Below, one piece after another: positions 8,824 through 16,945 of a stretch of DNA of 64,000 nucleotides; the first letter of the stretch is position 1; each line of letters starts with the position of its first letter. The translations under genes were made by a program, and so were the position numbers. Under the pieces are notes generated by a model. That model had not been told where the DNA came from and did not search any database. It saw only the letters and a program-made list of their open reading frames with translations. This DNA is from Rhizobium sp. NXC24 (GTDB lineage Bacteria; Pseudomonadota; Alphaproteobacteria; Rhizobiales; Rhizobiaceae). The stretch spans positions 224,501 to 288,500 of the forward strand of contig NZ_CP024311.1 of the NCBI RefSeq assembly GCF_002944315.1. Direction: 5' to 3'.

Positions 8824-9750
8824 ATGATAGCCTTCCGGCCCATGCGTTTCGATCTCACCGACCTTCGCCTGTTCCTGCTCGTCGTCGAGGCGGGCAGCAT
8901 CACCCATGGAGCGGCGCGCGCCAATCTTGCGCTTCCTTCGGCCAGCGAACGGCTACGCGGAATGGAAGAGGTGAGCGGCGTGCGGCTGCTCGAACGCCGC
9001 CGCAGGGGGATCGCGCCGACGGCCGCCGGCGAGGCTCTGGCACACCACGCTCGTATCATCCTTCGGCAGATCGACCATATGCGGGGCGAGTTGGGCGTCT
9101 ATGCCAAGGGGCTGAAGGGCAATATCCGGCTGCTGGCGAACACGGCCGCCATTACGGAATTTCTTCCCGAGGCGCTTGCGCCCTATCTCGCAACGCGTCC
9201 GCATATCGACATCGATCTGAATGAGCGGCTGAGCACCGAGATCGTGAAGGCGGTGGCGGGCGGCCTAGCGGAGATCGGCATTATCTCGGACGCCGTCGAT
9301 GCCGGCAATTTGCAGCTCCTGCCCTTCGCCATCGATCGCCTCCTTCTCGTCCTGCCTGCCGATCATCCCTCGGCTTCAGCAAAGGCGCTTGCGTTTGTGG
9401 AAGTCGTCGGACAGGAATTCGTCGGATTGACGATCGGCAGCCCCTTGCAGGAGCATATCGACGAGCATGCGGCCCGTGCGGGCCATCCGCTGAAGTTTCG
9501 GGTCCGGATGCGAACATTCGAGGGCATCTGCCGAATGGTGGCCCAAGGCGTCGGCATCGGGATCGTGCCGGAAACCGCCGCGAAAAGATGCCGTCGATCG
9601 ATGCCCATTCGCTCTGTCCGGCTGACCGACGACTGGGCAACACGCCGTCTCCTGCTCTGCATGCGTGCTATTGAGGACCTGTCTCCCTTCGCGCGCGATT
9701 TGGTCGAGCATCTGAGGACGATGGCGAAAGGCAAGGCGGGATCGCAATGA
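8824..9750 (+). CDS. LysR-family transcriptional regulator
   Basis: About 308 residues. The N-terminal winged helix-turn-helix runs over roughly residues 9-66 (LTDLRLFLLVVEAGSITHGA, then LPSASERLRGMEEVSGVRLL and RRRRGIAPTAAGEAL), followed by a periplasmic-binding-protein-like effector domain (GNIRLLANTAAITEFLP, then FVGLTIGSPLQEHI). LysR proteins bind the divergent intergenic region and activate the neighbouring gene on sensing a small molecule, so the TauE-type permease is the natural target. Start 8824 has GAAGG and a G-run upstream; the ATG at 8842 (MRFDLTDL) is equally compatible with the family. Confidence 0.92.
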   Translation: MIAFRPMRFDLTDLRLFLLVVEAGSITHGAARANLALPSASERLRGMEEVSGVRLLERRRRGIAPTAAGEALAHHARIILRQIDHMRGELGVYAKGLKGNIRLLANTAAITEFLPEALAPYLATRPHIDIDLNERLSTEIVKAVAGGLAEIGIISDAVDAGNLQLLPFAIDRLLLVLPADHPSASAKALAFVEVVGQEFVGLTIGSPLQEHIDEHAARAGHPLKFRVRMRTFEGICRMVAQGVGIGIVPETAAKRCRRSMPIRSVRLTDDWATRRLLLCMRAIEDLSPFARDLVEHLRTMAKGKAGSQ

Positions 9751-9797
9751 AATAATAAGAGGCCGAAGGTGAGGTCCCGCGGCTTTCCAGCACAACT

Positions 9798-10349
9798 CTA
9801 ATCGCCGGACGACCCGGCATACCACATGCGCTGGAGCAGATCATCGCGGCGAACGAATTGGTGATAAAGGGCCGCACCGGCATGAAACACCAGCAGCCCG
9901 ACAAGCAAGAAGGCACCCAAACCATGCGGTATTCGCGGCGGATAATCGGTGAAGTCGGGCAACATCGCCCCAGGCGCCCCAAATATAGCGGGTGCCGCGC
10001 CGCTTAGGATCATCATGCCGATGCCGCTGGCAGCCATACCAAGAATGACGAGGTAGAAGGCGATGTGAACCCCGCCCGCGATGCGCTCCTGCCAGAGAGG
10101 CAATCCCTCCGCCGGCAGTGGCTTCCGATCAAAACGCCACCACCAGACAATGCGAAGCAGCGTCAAGAACAGAATTGCGATCGCTACTGGAATATGGAAA
10201 CGCAGGAAAGCAGCCTTGCTGGCCGCGCCCATAGCATTTGCGGCCCGGAAACCGGAGCCGAGCAGGGCCAGGATCAGGATGGCGCTCAGCCAGTGAATTG
10301 AGACTGCGACAGCGCCATAGCGATCAGACCTGCTCTTCAGCATCTTCAT
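9798..10349 (-). CDS. cytochrome b561-type membrane protein
   Basis: A 183-residue inner-membrane protein with four predicted helices and the b-haem cytochrome b561 pattern: RYGAVAVSIHWLSAILILAL at the N-terminus (first haem His), FHIPVAIAILFLTLLRIVWW (second His), a GGVHIAFYLVILGMAASG helix and the final HGLGAFLLVGLLVFHAGAA helix with His residues. Such proteins pass electrons from the quinone pool, for instance to superoxide or YceI-like partners. The start lies inside the MarR gene (26-base overlap), so it is co-transcribed with that regulator. Confidence 0.9.
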   Translation of the reverse strand: MKMLKSRSDRYGAVAVSIHWLSAILILALLGSGFRAANAMGAASKAAFLRFHIPVAIAILFLTLLRIVWWWRFDRKPLPAEGLPLWQERIAGGVHIAFYLVILGMAASGIGMMILSGAAPAIFGAPGAMLPDFTDYPPRIPHGLGAFLLVGLLVFHAGAALYHQFVRRDDLLQRMWYAGSSGD

Positions 10350-10800
10350 TTCTTTCCAGTTTGCCGCGCAGCACCGACATGACCCCGCGCATCGTTTCGA
10401 TGTCCTCGACCAAGAGCCCGTCCGAGAGATCGTTGACCCAGGGGGCTTGCAGACGCATGGCGGCGTCGAATGTCTGCCTGCCCTTGTCCGTCATCAGGAT
10501 GAGCTGCGCCCGCCGGTGGTGCGGATTGGGCTCGAAGGCAACGAGTCCGTCCTTCTCCAGATCGTTGACGATGCGCTGCACATTTTGGCGGTTGGCTCCC
10601 ATGTCGCGCGCCAGCCACGCAACCGGCTGCGGCCGGTCCGCCGAATTGATAGCGCCGAGGATTTGCCAGCGGGCACTCGTCAGGCCGAGCGGAGCAACCA
10701 GCCTGTCGCCGGAGGCGAGCACGCGGCTGTGAAGCCTGAATAGATCGAGAATCAGACCGGTCAGGGCGATTCCGACCGGCGTTCGTTTGGTCTCTTGCAT
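10324..10800 (-). CDS. MarR-family transcriptional regulator
   Basis: A 158-residue winged-helix regulator. The recognition region is RWQILGAINSADRPQPVAWL followed by ARDMGANRQNVQRIVNDLEK, and the wing is DGLVAFEPNPHHRRAQLILM, all as in the MarR family. It heads a two-gene unit with cytochrome b561 and is divergent from a monooxygenase-like gene; the 95-base gap contains a palindrome that is its probable binding site. MarR proteins usually repress their own and adjacent genes until a small aromatic or oxidant signal releases them. Confidence 0.93.
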   Translation of the reverse strand: MQETKRTPVGIALTGLILDLFRLHSRVLASGDRLVAPLGLTSARWQILGAINSADRPQPVAWLARDMGANRQNVQRIVNDLEKDGLVAFEPNPHHRRAQLILMTDKGRQTFDAAMRLQAPWVNDLSDGLLVEDIETMRGVMSVLRGKLERNEDAEEQV

Positions 10801-10819
10801 TTGTCATCCTGTATTCTAT

Positions 10820-10837
10820 TTGACATCATAATGTCAA
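10820..10837. promoter_or_regulatory. candidate MarR operator
   Basis: Inverted repeat TTGACAT-CATA-ATGTCAA, with perfect 7-base arms, about 20 bases upstream of the marR start. A further half-site TTGACATCAT lies at 10860-10869, close to the divergent gene. Placement between divergent genes next to a MarR gene makes this the likely autoregulatory site. Confidence 0.65.
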
Positions 10838-10895
10838 TTATCTACGTGTATGGCGTCAGATTGACATCATGCAACCATATCGAACGGAGCACACC

Positions 10896-11264
10896 ATGTC
10901 ACCAATGCGCCCAATGGACCCCTCATTTCCGATTGACCGCCAAATCACCGTCGAAGCCGCCCCCGTTGTCCTCGTGAATCTCTTCACGCTCGATAAGGCG
11001 GATGAGGAGACGTTCCTCAATGCATGGCAAGACGATGCCGCGTTCATGAAGCGGCAGCCGGGTTTCATTTCGACCCAGCTTCATCGCGCGGTCGGCGAGA
11101 GCCCCGCCTATCTGAACTATGCCGTCTGGGAGACTATGGCTGATTTCCGAGCCGCCTTCACGCATCCGGAGTTCAGGAAAAAAATCTCGGCCTATCCATC
11201 CTCGTCCGTTGCCTCGCCCCATCTGTTCCAGAAGGTCGGGGTCCCTGGCATCTGCGTGGCATAG
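10896..11264 (+). CDS. antibiotic biosynthesis monooxygenase (ABM)-domain protein
   Basis: A 122-residue protein. The core is one ferredoxin-like ABM domain (VVLVNLFTLDKADEETFLNA, then RQPGFISTQLHRAV, YLNYAVWETMADFRAAF, HPEFRKKI). Related small dimeric proteins act as quinol or anthrone monooxygenases, haem-degrading enzymes, or have no known activity. The ATG at 10896 has a CGGAG site; an earlier in-frame ATG at 10869 overlaps the operator half-site. Divergent from the MarR / cytochrome b561 pair and probably in the same regulon. Confidence 0.85.
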   Translation: MSPMRPMDPSFPIDRQITVEAAPVVLVNLFTLDKADEETFLNAWQDDAAFMKRQPGFISTQLHRAVGESPAYLNYAVWETMADFRAAFTHPEFRKKISAYPSSSVASPHLFQKVGVPGICVA

Positions 11265-11435
11265 ACGCGGCTGCGGCAAGAAACTGAAAAGAAGAAAAAA
11301 GCGAGAGTCGACGCGGCTCACACTCAAAGTTCTCGCCACGCAATGCTTGCTGGCGTCATGCTGTCGATCGGCATGACGCTTCGCGGCTACCGGAAGAGAA
11401 TAAAAAGCTGAAATGATTATCGAAAATTTCGAGAA

Positions 11436-11525
11436 TGGCGGACAGGGAGGGATTCGAACCCTCGGTACGCTTTCACGTACACACGCGTTCCAGGCGTGCG
11501 CCTTAAACCACTCGGCCACCTGTCC
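11436..11525 (-). tRNA. tRNA-Ser (anticodon GGA)
   Basis: Read on the minus strand, the acceptor stem GGACAGG/CCTGTCC (7 pairs) is followed by a D-arm (GGCCGAGTGGTTTAAGGC), an anticodon arm CACGC-CTGGAAC-GCGTG with anticodon GGA, a long variable arm (TACGTGAAAGCGTA) and a T-arm GAGGGTTCGAATCCCTC. The 3' end GCCA includes an encoded CCA. The long variable arm and anticodon identify a serine tRNA reading UCC/UCU. Tyrosine and leucine are excluded by the anticodon. Confidence 0.97.
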
Positions 11526-11759
11526 TTTGGCGTTTCGCAACCGGTCAGGAGGCAAATCGTCGGAACGGCCGCGATATATACCGATGAATTTCTTAGGATC
11601 AACCCGAATCTGACAGATTTTTGACTTCCCGACAGAAAACTCCAGACCTTTGGTCCATTGCGCTTATCCGGCTCCGATCATATCTAAGAAGAAGGACGGA
11701 GCGGAATGCAGTAACCCAGTCGACTATGGCCGACGGGAAGTGAGTATGCGGAGGGTTCG

Positions 11760-12077
11760 ATGCGTTTCTTGTTGCGTTTTGCCAGTCTCGTCGCGCTGGT
11801 CGTTGCGGTGGTCGCCGGCACCATCGATTCCATCCAATCGGTTGCGGCCTCCGCCGTGGTGCTGACCCCGATGGAGGATGCCTGGAACGATGTCAGCCCG
11901 TCGTCCCTTGCGACCGTCCAGTCGCTGATTTCCTATTATATCCATCCGCGCCTTTATGATCTGGCCGTGCAGTGGTTGCTGTTCCAGCCGGCTTTCGCGG
12001 TGTTCTTGGCGATCTCGCTGCTTTTGTGGATGGCCGCCTACAAGAAGCCGCCGGTTGCCGGTCGCTTCAGCGTTTAG
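11760..12077 (+). CDS. small conserved-type membrane protein
   Basis: A 105-residue protein with an N-terminal hydrophobic segment (LLRFASLVALVVAVVAGTID, residues 4-23), a polar central part containing SSLATVQSLISYYIHPRLYD, and a second helix (FAVFLAISLLLWMAAY, about residues 79-94). I do not recognise its family. A GGAGG site 4-9 bases before the ATG supports translation. It stands alone between the tRNA-Ser and an AraC-type gene. Probably a two-pass inner-membrane protein. Confidence 0.7.
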   Translation: MRFLLRFASLVALVVAVVAGTIDSIQSVAASAVVLTPMEDAWNDVSPSSLATVQSLISYYIHPRLYDLAVQWLLFQPAFAVFLAISLLLWMAAYKKPPVAGRFSV

Positions 12078-12134
12078 ACCGCCCGGGCGCAGTAAGAATC
12101 CGGTCCACTGGGCGCTGGAGACGGGAGATGGAAC

Positions 12135-12953
12135 TTGCTTGACCACGACCTCGGCCCCTTCGGCATCAGAGCGACCCGGTGGCATATCGCTGCTGGCCTG
12201 ACATACATTCCCGCAACACCCTTTCACCGTCTTGGAATTCATATGGGAGCGCCGGTTAACGCCTCCTGCCGGTGCGACGGCTGGCAGCATCGCCGCGTTC
12301 AGTCGCATGGCGATATCGATATCGTTCCGGCCGGATTGGATGGCGAATGGGAAGACGACGCCGACTGCACAATTCTGCGCTTGTGGATAAGCCCCGCGAT
12401 CATGCGCGGTGCGGCGGAGGATATGGAGATCGATCCAGACAGCATTGCCATCCGTCCCAAGTTTCAGCATCGCGATCCAGGTATCGAGCACATCGCCCTG
12501 GCGCTGGAAACGCAAACGAAGGTGGATGAACCCGCCGATCGCCTGTTCGTTGAAAGCCTTGGCAGGGCGCTGGCGGTGCGGCTCATCGCTGGTACATTCG
12601 ATGCGACAACCGTTTCGGCTAGGCAAAAGCTTTCATCGAACCAGAGACGCAGGCTGGTCGAGTTCATTGAATCCCATCTTGATGGGGATTTATCGCTGGC
12701 ACAGTTGGCGGAGGTGGCGGCGATCAGCGTTTCGCATCTGAAGGTGCTGTTTCGCCGCTCGTTCGGCATGCCGGTGCATCAATATGTGATCCGCCGCCGG
12801 GTGGAGCGCGCCAGACACCTGCTTGCCATGGGAGAGCTGTCGATCAGCCAGATCGCGCTCGCCGCAGGCTTCGCCCATCAGAGCCATATGGCACAGGCGA
12901 TGAAGCGCATTCTCGGCATAACACCGACCGGCATCGCCCGGATGAGGCGATAG
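12135..12953 (+). CDS. AraC-family transcriptional regulator
   Basis: A 272-residue regulator with an N-terminal effector region and a C-terminal double helix-turn-helix (residues about 165-270): DLSLAQLAEVAAISVSHLKV, FRRSFGMPVHQYVIRRRVER, ARHLLAMGELSISQIALAAG, FAHQSHMAQAMKRILGITP. These match the AraC/XylS signature closely. Translation probably begins at TTG 12135, preceded by GGGAG; a nearby ATG (12128) is out of frame. The next gene, an NmrA-like protein on the same strand, is its likely target. Confidence 0.9.
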   Translation: MLDHDLGPFGIRATRWHIAAGLTYIPATPFHRLGIHMGAPVNASCRCDGWQHRRVQSHGDIDIVPAGLDGEWEDDADCTILRLWISPAIMRGAAEDMEIDPDSIAIRPKFQHRDPGIEHIALALETQTKVDEPADRLFVESLGRALAVRLIAGTFDATTVSARQKLSSNQRRRLVEFIESHLDGDLSLAQLAEVAAISVSHLKVLFRRSFGMPVHQYVIRRRVERARHLLAMGELSISQIALAAGFAHQSHMAQAMKRILGITPTGIARMRR

Positions 12954-13080
12954 TCCAGGGAAGGTCGCGTCGGCACGGTATTTTGCTGTCCATTTCTGCT
13001 CTCCATTGTCCGATCCTGTGCGACAGGACGCATAAAAACAGCATGCTCCACATCCACGATGAACGTTTGAGGATGAAGAG

Positions 13081-13956
13081 ATGTTCGTAATTTTGGGCGC
13101 GACCGGAAAGATTGGGCGGGCGACGATTGCCGAGCTTCGCCGCCAGGGCGCACCGGTAAGAGCCGTCGTGCGACGTCAAAATAGCGCCGATGATCTAAGC
13201 GCCATGGGTTGCGATGTCGCCATCGCCGATATTCAGGACAGTGCGGCTCTTTCTGAAAGCATGAGAGGCGCGACGGCCGTGCAGATCATCTGCCCCACAA
13301 GCGTTCAGGCGGATGATGCAGCCGCGGAGATGAAAAACAGCATAAGAACGATCGTCGATGCACTCGACCGGAACAGGCCGAGCTCCGTTCTAGCGATCTC
13401 CGACTACGGCGCGCATCTTGCATCCGACACAGGCATCACGCTGATTTTCCATCATCTGGAATCCGAACTGAAAAAGCTGCCCGCCGCTCTGACCTTCCTG
13501 CGCTCGGCCGAACACATGCAGAATTGGAGCCGCCAGATCGGACGCGCGATCGAGACCGGGGTGCTCCCAAGCCGGCATCATCCGGTCACTAAACTATTTC
13601 CCACCGTGTCGGCTCCCGATGTCGGCGTTATTGCGGGCGAATTGCTGCTATCCGGCACCCAGGCACCTCTCAGCATCATTCATGCGGAGGGGCCAGATCG
13701 CTACAGCGTCGAGGATGTTGCGCGGATTGCTGGAGAGCTTGCCGGCCGGAAAATTATCGCCAGCGAGATGCCTCGCCTGGACTGGATCCCTGCACTCGTT
13801 CGGGGAGGAATAAGCGCAAGCTATGCCGAACTGGTTGCGGAATTGTATGACGCCCACAATGCCGGACGGATCGATGCGGAGCCGGGTGTCGGCGATATAA
13901 GACGCGGCCGAACCGGACTGCGCGAGGTTCTGACTTCGATGATGAAAAGCTTATGA
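13081..13956 (+). CDS. NmrA-like NAD(P)-binding protein
   Basis: A 291-residue atypical SDR. It opens with the Rossmann motif MFVILGATGKIGRATIAEL, continues with VRAVVRR (NADP-type basic residues) and DIQDSAALSESMRGATAV, and has the NmrA-like central region (LAISDYGAHLAS, then LTFLRSAEHMQNW). There is no YxxxK active site, as usual in NmrA relatives, which act as redox sensors or NADPH-dependent reductases of quinones and isoflavones. It follows the AraC-type gene by about 130 bases. Substrate unknown. Confidence 0.88.
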   Translation: MFVILGATGKIGRATIAELRRQGAPVRAVVRRQNSADDLSAMGCDVAIADIQDSAALSESMRGATAVQIICPTSVQADDAAAEMKNSIRTIVDALDRNRPSSVLAISDYGAHLASDTGITLIFHHLESELKKLPAALTFLRSAEHMQNWSRQIGRAIETGVLPSRHHPVTKLFPTVSAPDVGVIAGELLLSGTQAPLSIIHAEGPDRYSVEDVARIAGELAGRKIIASEMPRLDWIPALVRGGISASYAELVAELYDAHNAGRIDAEPGVGDIRRGRTGLREVLTSMMKSL

Positions 13957-14351
13957 CTGAGGGATCTCGACACGACGAGCTGCCTCGCGAAATCGGGCGA
14001 TCAAATGCGTTTTGGACAATCGCTTTGATATAGATTACTCGAGTATCGAGGCAACCGATCGTGAATGCCGCAAGCGTTTAAGACCGTTCTTGCCACATCG
14101 GCCATCCGACCTTGTTTGGCTAATAAAATCGCAGTTTGAGGGCGAAAATGTTCAAAAATCAGCTCTCTTGGGCGGGTTTTTGGCAATTCCCACAAATCTT
14201 TACCAACTGAAAAATTTCTCGTGAATTTTTCCTGCAGCCATGCAAGGATGCGCCAGCTTGGCCTCGGGGGAGGCCGGCGGTTCCGCAGACATGTCCGGTC
14301 AACGGACTTGCGGGAGGACCCAACAAGATAGCAACAATAGGGCTGCAACTC
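13957..14351. other. intergenic region and leader of the nucleoside operon
   Basis: About 395 bases without a supported gene. The central part (14100-14230) is AT-rich and likely holds the operon promoter. The last 120 bases are GC-rich and contain two hairpins. No convincing known riboswitch could be matched by eye. Confidence 0.5.
14260..14313 (+). promoter_or_regulatory. structured 5' leader upstream of the BMP-family gene
   Basis: Two adjacent stem-loops: GGCCTC-GGGG-GAGGCC at 14260-14275, and a two-part stem at 14283-14313 in which CCGCA pairs with TGCGG and GTCCG pairs with CGGAC around loop GTCAA. They lie 40-90 bases before the start codon, where an mRNA control element could act. 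No T-run follows, so these are not simple terminators. Confidence 0.35.
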
Positions 14352-15347
14352 ATGAAAAAATCCCTTTTGACCCTTTTCGCCTTGGCTGCCATGTCGGCAA
14401 CGGCGCTTGCGGCCGACATTAAGCCGGCGATCGTTTATGGCACCGGCGGCAAGTTCGACAAGTCCTTCAACGAAGCGGCCTATAACGGCGCCGAAAGGTT
14501 CAAGAAGGAAACCGGCGTCGCCTATCGCGACTTCGAGCCGACGGGCGACACCCAGGGCGAACAGGCGCTGCGCAACTTCGCCAGCAAGGGCTTCAATCCG
14601 GTTATCGCCGTCTCCTTCGCCTGGACGTCCGCTCTGCAGAAGGTTGCTGCCGAATATCCGAAGACCCAGTTCGTTCTGATCGACGACAGCCTCGACCTGC
14701 CGAACGTTCGTTCCGTCAAGTTCAAGGAAAATGAAGGTTCCTACCTCGCCGGCGTCATGGCTGCCATGGCTTCGAAGACCGGCAAGATCGGCTTCGTCGG
14801 CGGCATGGACATTCCGCTGATCCGCAAGTTCGAATGTGGTTATGAGCAGGGCGCCCGCGCCGCCAATCCGAAGATCGAAGTCTTCCAGAACATGACCGGC
14901 ACGACCGGCGCTGCCTGGAACGACCCGGTTCGCGGCGGCGAGCTCACCAAGAACCAGATCGACCAGGGTGCTGACGTTGTTTACGCGGCTGCCGGCGCGA
15001 CTGGCCTCGGCGTGCTGCAGACGGCTGCCGACAACAAGAAGCTTTCGGTCGGCGTCGACTCCAACCAGAACTACCTGCATCCGGGTTCGGTCCTGACTTC
15101 TGTCGTCAAGCGCGTCGACCTCGCCGTCTATAACGCCTTTACCGATGCCAAGAACGGCAAGTTCACGGCCGGCACGCAGGAACTCGGCCTCAAGGAAGAG
15201 GGCGTGGGCGCTGCCATGGACGACAACAACAAGCCGCTCGTCACGCCGGAAATGAAGGCCGCCGTCGACAAGGCAACCGCCGACATCATCTCCGGCACGA
15301 TCAAGGTGCACGACTACACGACCGACAACGCCTGCCCGAAGAGCTGA
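14352..15347 (+). CDS. bmpA: BMP-family nucleoside ABC transporter, substrate-binding protein
   Basis: A 331-residue periplasmic binding protein. Signal peptide residues 1-20 (KKSLLTLFALAAMSATALA), then the BMP/PnrA-type pattern: AIVYGTGGKFDKSFNEAAYN, PKTQFVLIDDSL, SVKFKENEGSYLAGVMAAM, GFVGGMDIPLIRKFECGYEQ and ADVVYAAAGATGLGVLQTA. The family binds purine and pyrimidine nucleosides. It heads a same-strand series of ATPase, two permeases and four nucleoside-catabolic enzymes, which strongly supports nucleoside uptake. A strong hairpin with a T-rich tail follows 9 bases after the stop and probably raises its expression relative to the transporter subunits. Confidence 0.93.
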   Translation: MKKSLLTLFALAAMSATALAADIKPAIVYGTGGKFDKSFNEAAYNGAERFKKETGVAYRDFEPTGDTQGEQALRNFASKGFNPVIAVSFAWTSALQKVAAEYPKTQFVLIDDSLDLPNVRSVKFKENEGSYLAGVMAAMASKTGKIGFVGGMDIPLIRKFECGYEQGARAANPKIEVFQNMTGTTGAAWNDPVRGGELTKNQIDQGADVVYAAAGATGLGVLQTAADNKKLSVGVDSNQNYLHPGSVLTSVVKRVDLAVYNAFTDAKNGKFTAGTQELGLKEEGVGAAMDDNNKPLVTPEMKAAVDKATADIISGTIKVHDYTTDNACPKS

Positions 15348-15355
15348 TATGAAAT

Positions 15356-15396
15356 AAGGGCGTATGACGTATTCAAACGTCATACGCCCTTTTCTT
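15356..15396 (+). terminator. intra-operon terminator/attenuator after the binding-protein gene
   Basis: A perfect 15-base-pair hairpin: left arm 15356-15370 (AAGGGCGTATGACGT), loop ATTCAA, right arm 15377-15391 (ACGTCATACGCCCTT), followed by TTCTTA. It sits between the binding-protein stop codon and the ATPase gene on the same strand. A partial terminator or mRNA-stabilising stem here would give excess binding protein. Confidence 0.85.
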
Positions 15397-15426
15397 ATCC
15401 GGAAGCCTGATTTCTGGAGCTGCGTA

Positions 15427-16938
15427 GTGAGCCAAACGCCTGCCATCGAACTCGTGGGCATCGACAAGAAGTTCGGTGCCGTCCATGCCAACAAAGACAT
15501 CAACCTGACCGTTTCCAAGGGCTCGATCCACGGAATCATCGGTGAGAACGGTGCCGGGAAGTCGACTCTGATGTCGATCATCTACGGCTTCTATCATGCC
15601 GACAGCGGCGAGATCCGCATCAACGGCAATCCCATCGCCATCCGCGACAGCCAGACGGCCATTGCCGCCGGCATCGGCATGGTGCACCAGCATTTCATGC
15701 TGGTCGATAATTTCACCGTGCTCGAGAACGTCATGCTCGGCGCCGAAGGCGGCGCTTTGTTGGCGAAGGGTGTCACGGCTGCCCGCGCCGAACTGAGGCG
15801 CCTGGAAACGGATTACGGCCTGGATGTCGATCCGGACGCCTTGATCGAGGAGCTTCCAGTCGGTCAGCAGCAGCGCGTCGAAATTTTGAAGGCCATGTAT
15901 CGCGGCGCCGAGATCCTCATCTTGGACGAGCCGACCGGCGTTTTGACACCGGCCGAAGCCGACAATCTGTTCCGGATTCTCCGCGTGTTGCGCGATCAGG
16001 GCAAGACCATCATCCTCATCACCCATAAGCTGCGCGAAATCATGGCCATCACCGATACGGTGTCGGTCATGCGCCGCGGCGAAATGGTTGCCACGCGCAA
16101 GACGGCGGAAACCACCGTCGAAGAGCTCGCCGAGCTGATGGTCGGCCGTCGCGTGTTGCTGCGCGTCGAAAAAGGCTCTGCCCATCCCGGCGAGGTCGTG
16201 CTCTCCGTCCGCAATCTGACCGTCAAGGACGGCCGTGGCGTTACCATGGTCGACAATGTTTCCTTCGACGTCCGCGCCGGCGAGATCGTCGGCATCGCTG
16301 GCGTCGCCGGTAATGGTCAGTCGGAGCTATTGGAGGCGATCGCCGGCATCCGCAAGCCCGCCTCGGGCGAAATCCACCTGCACGGCGAGCCGATCGGCAC
16401 CGCCGATCCCGCGGCCTTGCGTGAACTCGGCCTCGCCCATATTCCGGAAGACCGCCATCACATGGGCCTCGTCCTCAAGTTTGAGGAATATGAAAATTCC
16501 ATGCTCGGCTACCACCGTGATGTGAAATACGGCAGGGCCGGCATGCTCGATCTCGACGCCATGCGCAAGGATGCGATTGAAAAGATCGAGAAATACGACA
16601 TTCGCCCGCCAAACGCCCGGCTGAAGACCGCCAATTTCTCTGGCGGCAACCAGCAGAAGATCGTTGTCGCCCGCGAGATCGAGCGCGATCCGAAGGCTCT
16701 GCTGATCGGCCAGCCGACGCGCGGCGTCGACATCGGCGCCATCGAGTTCATCCATCGCCGCATCATCGAGATGCGCGATGCCGGCAAGGCGATCCTGCTG
16801 GTGTCGGTGGAGCTGGATGAAATCCGCGCCCTTTCGGACCGCATCCTCGTCATGTTCGCCGGCCACGTCGTCGGCGAAAAAACGGCTGACGCCGGTGAAC
16901 AGACACTCGGCCTGATGATGGCCGGCATTGCCGCATGA
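15427..16938 (+). CDS. nucleoside ABC transporter, double ATPase subunit
   Basis: About 503 residues with two ABC domains, as in RbsA/MglA-type and BMP-linked transporters. Domain 1 has Walker A GENGAGKST (residues 39-47), signature LPVGQQQRVEI and Walker B ILILDEPTGVL. Domain 2 has a degenerate Walker A (GVAGNGQSE, lacking the Lys), signature FSGGNQQKIVVAREI and LLIGQPTRGVDIG. Asymmetric domains are normal for this family. I chose GTG 15427 because it has a TGGAG site and leads straight into the ABC domain; an upstream ATG lies inside the terminator hairpin. It would energise the two permeases that follow. Confidence 0.93.
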   Translation: MSQTPAIELVGIDKKFGAVHANKDINLTVSKGSIHGIIGENGAGKSTLMSIIYGFYHADSGEIRINGNPIAIRDSQTAIAAGIGMVHQHFMLVDNFTVLENVMLGAEGGALLAKGVTAARAELRRLETDYGLDVDPDALIEELPVGQQQRVEILKAMYRGAEILILDEPTGVLTPAEADNLFRILRVLRDQGKTIILITHKLREIMAITDTVSVMRRGEMVATRKTAETTVEELAELMVGRRVLLRVEKGSAHPGEVVLSVRNLTVKDGRGVTMVDNVSFDVRAGEIVGIAGVAGNGQSELLEAIAGIRKPASGEIHLHGEPIGTADPAALRELGLAHIPEDRHHMGLVLKFEEYENSMLGYHRDVKYGRAGMLDLDAMRKDAIEKIEKYDIRPPNARLKTANFSGGNQQKIVVAREIERDPKALLIGQPTRGVDIGAIEFIHRRIIEMRDAGKAILLVSVELDEIRALSDRILVMFAGHVVGEKTADAGEQTLGLMMAGIAA

Positions 16939-16945
16939 GGCCTTG

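Noticed and set aside
11400..11800. Possible integrated element at the tRNA-Ser gene
   Set aside because: No integrase, no direct repeat of the tRNA 3' end and no change in gene style on either side.
14001..15581. Open frame of 526 codons on the minus strand
   Set aside because: Antisense shadow of the binding-protein gene and of the following hairpin; no ribosome site or recognisable domain.
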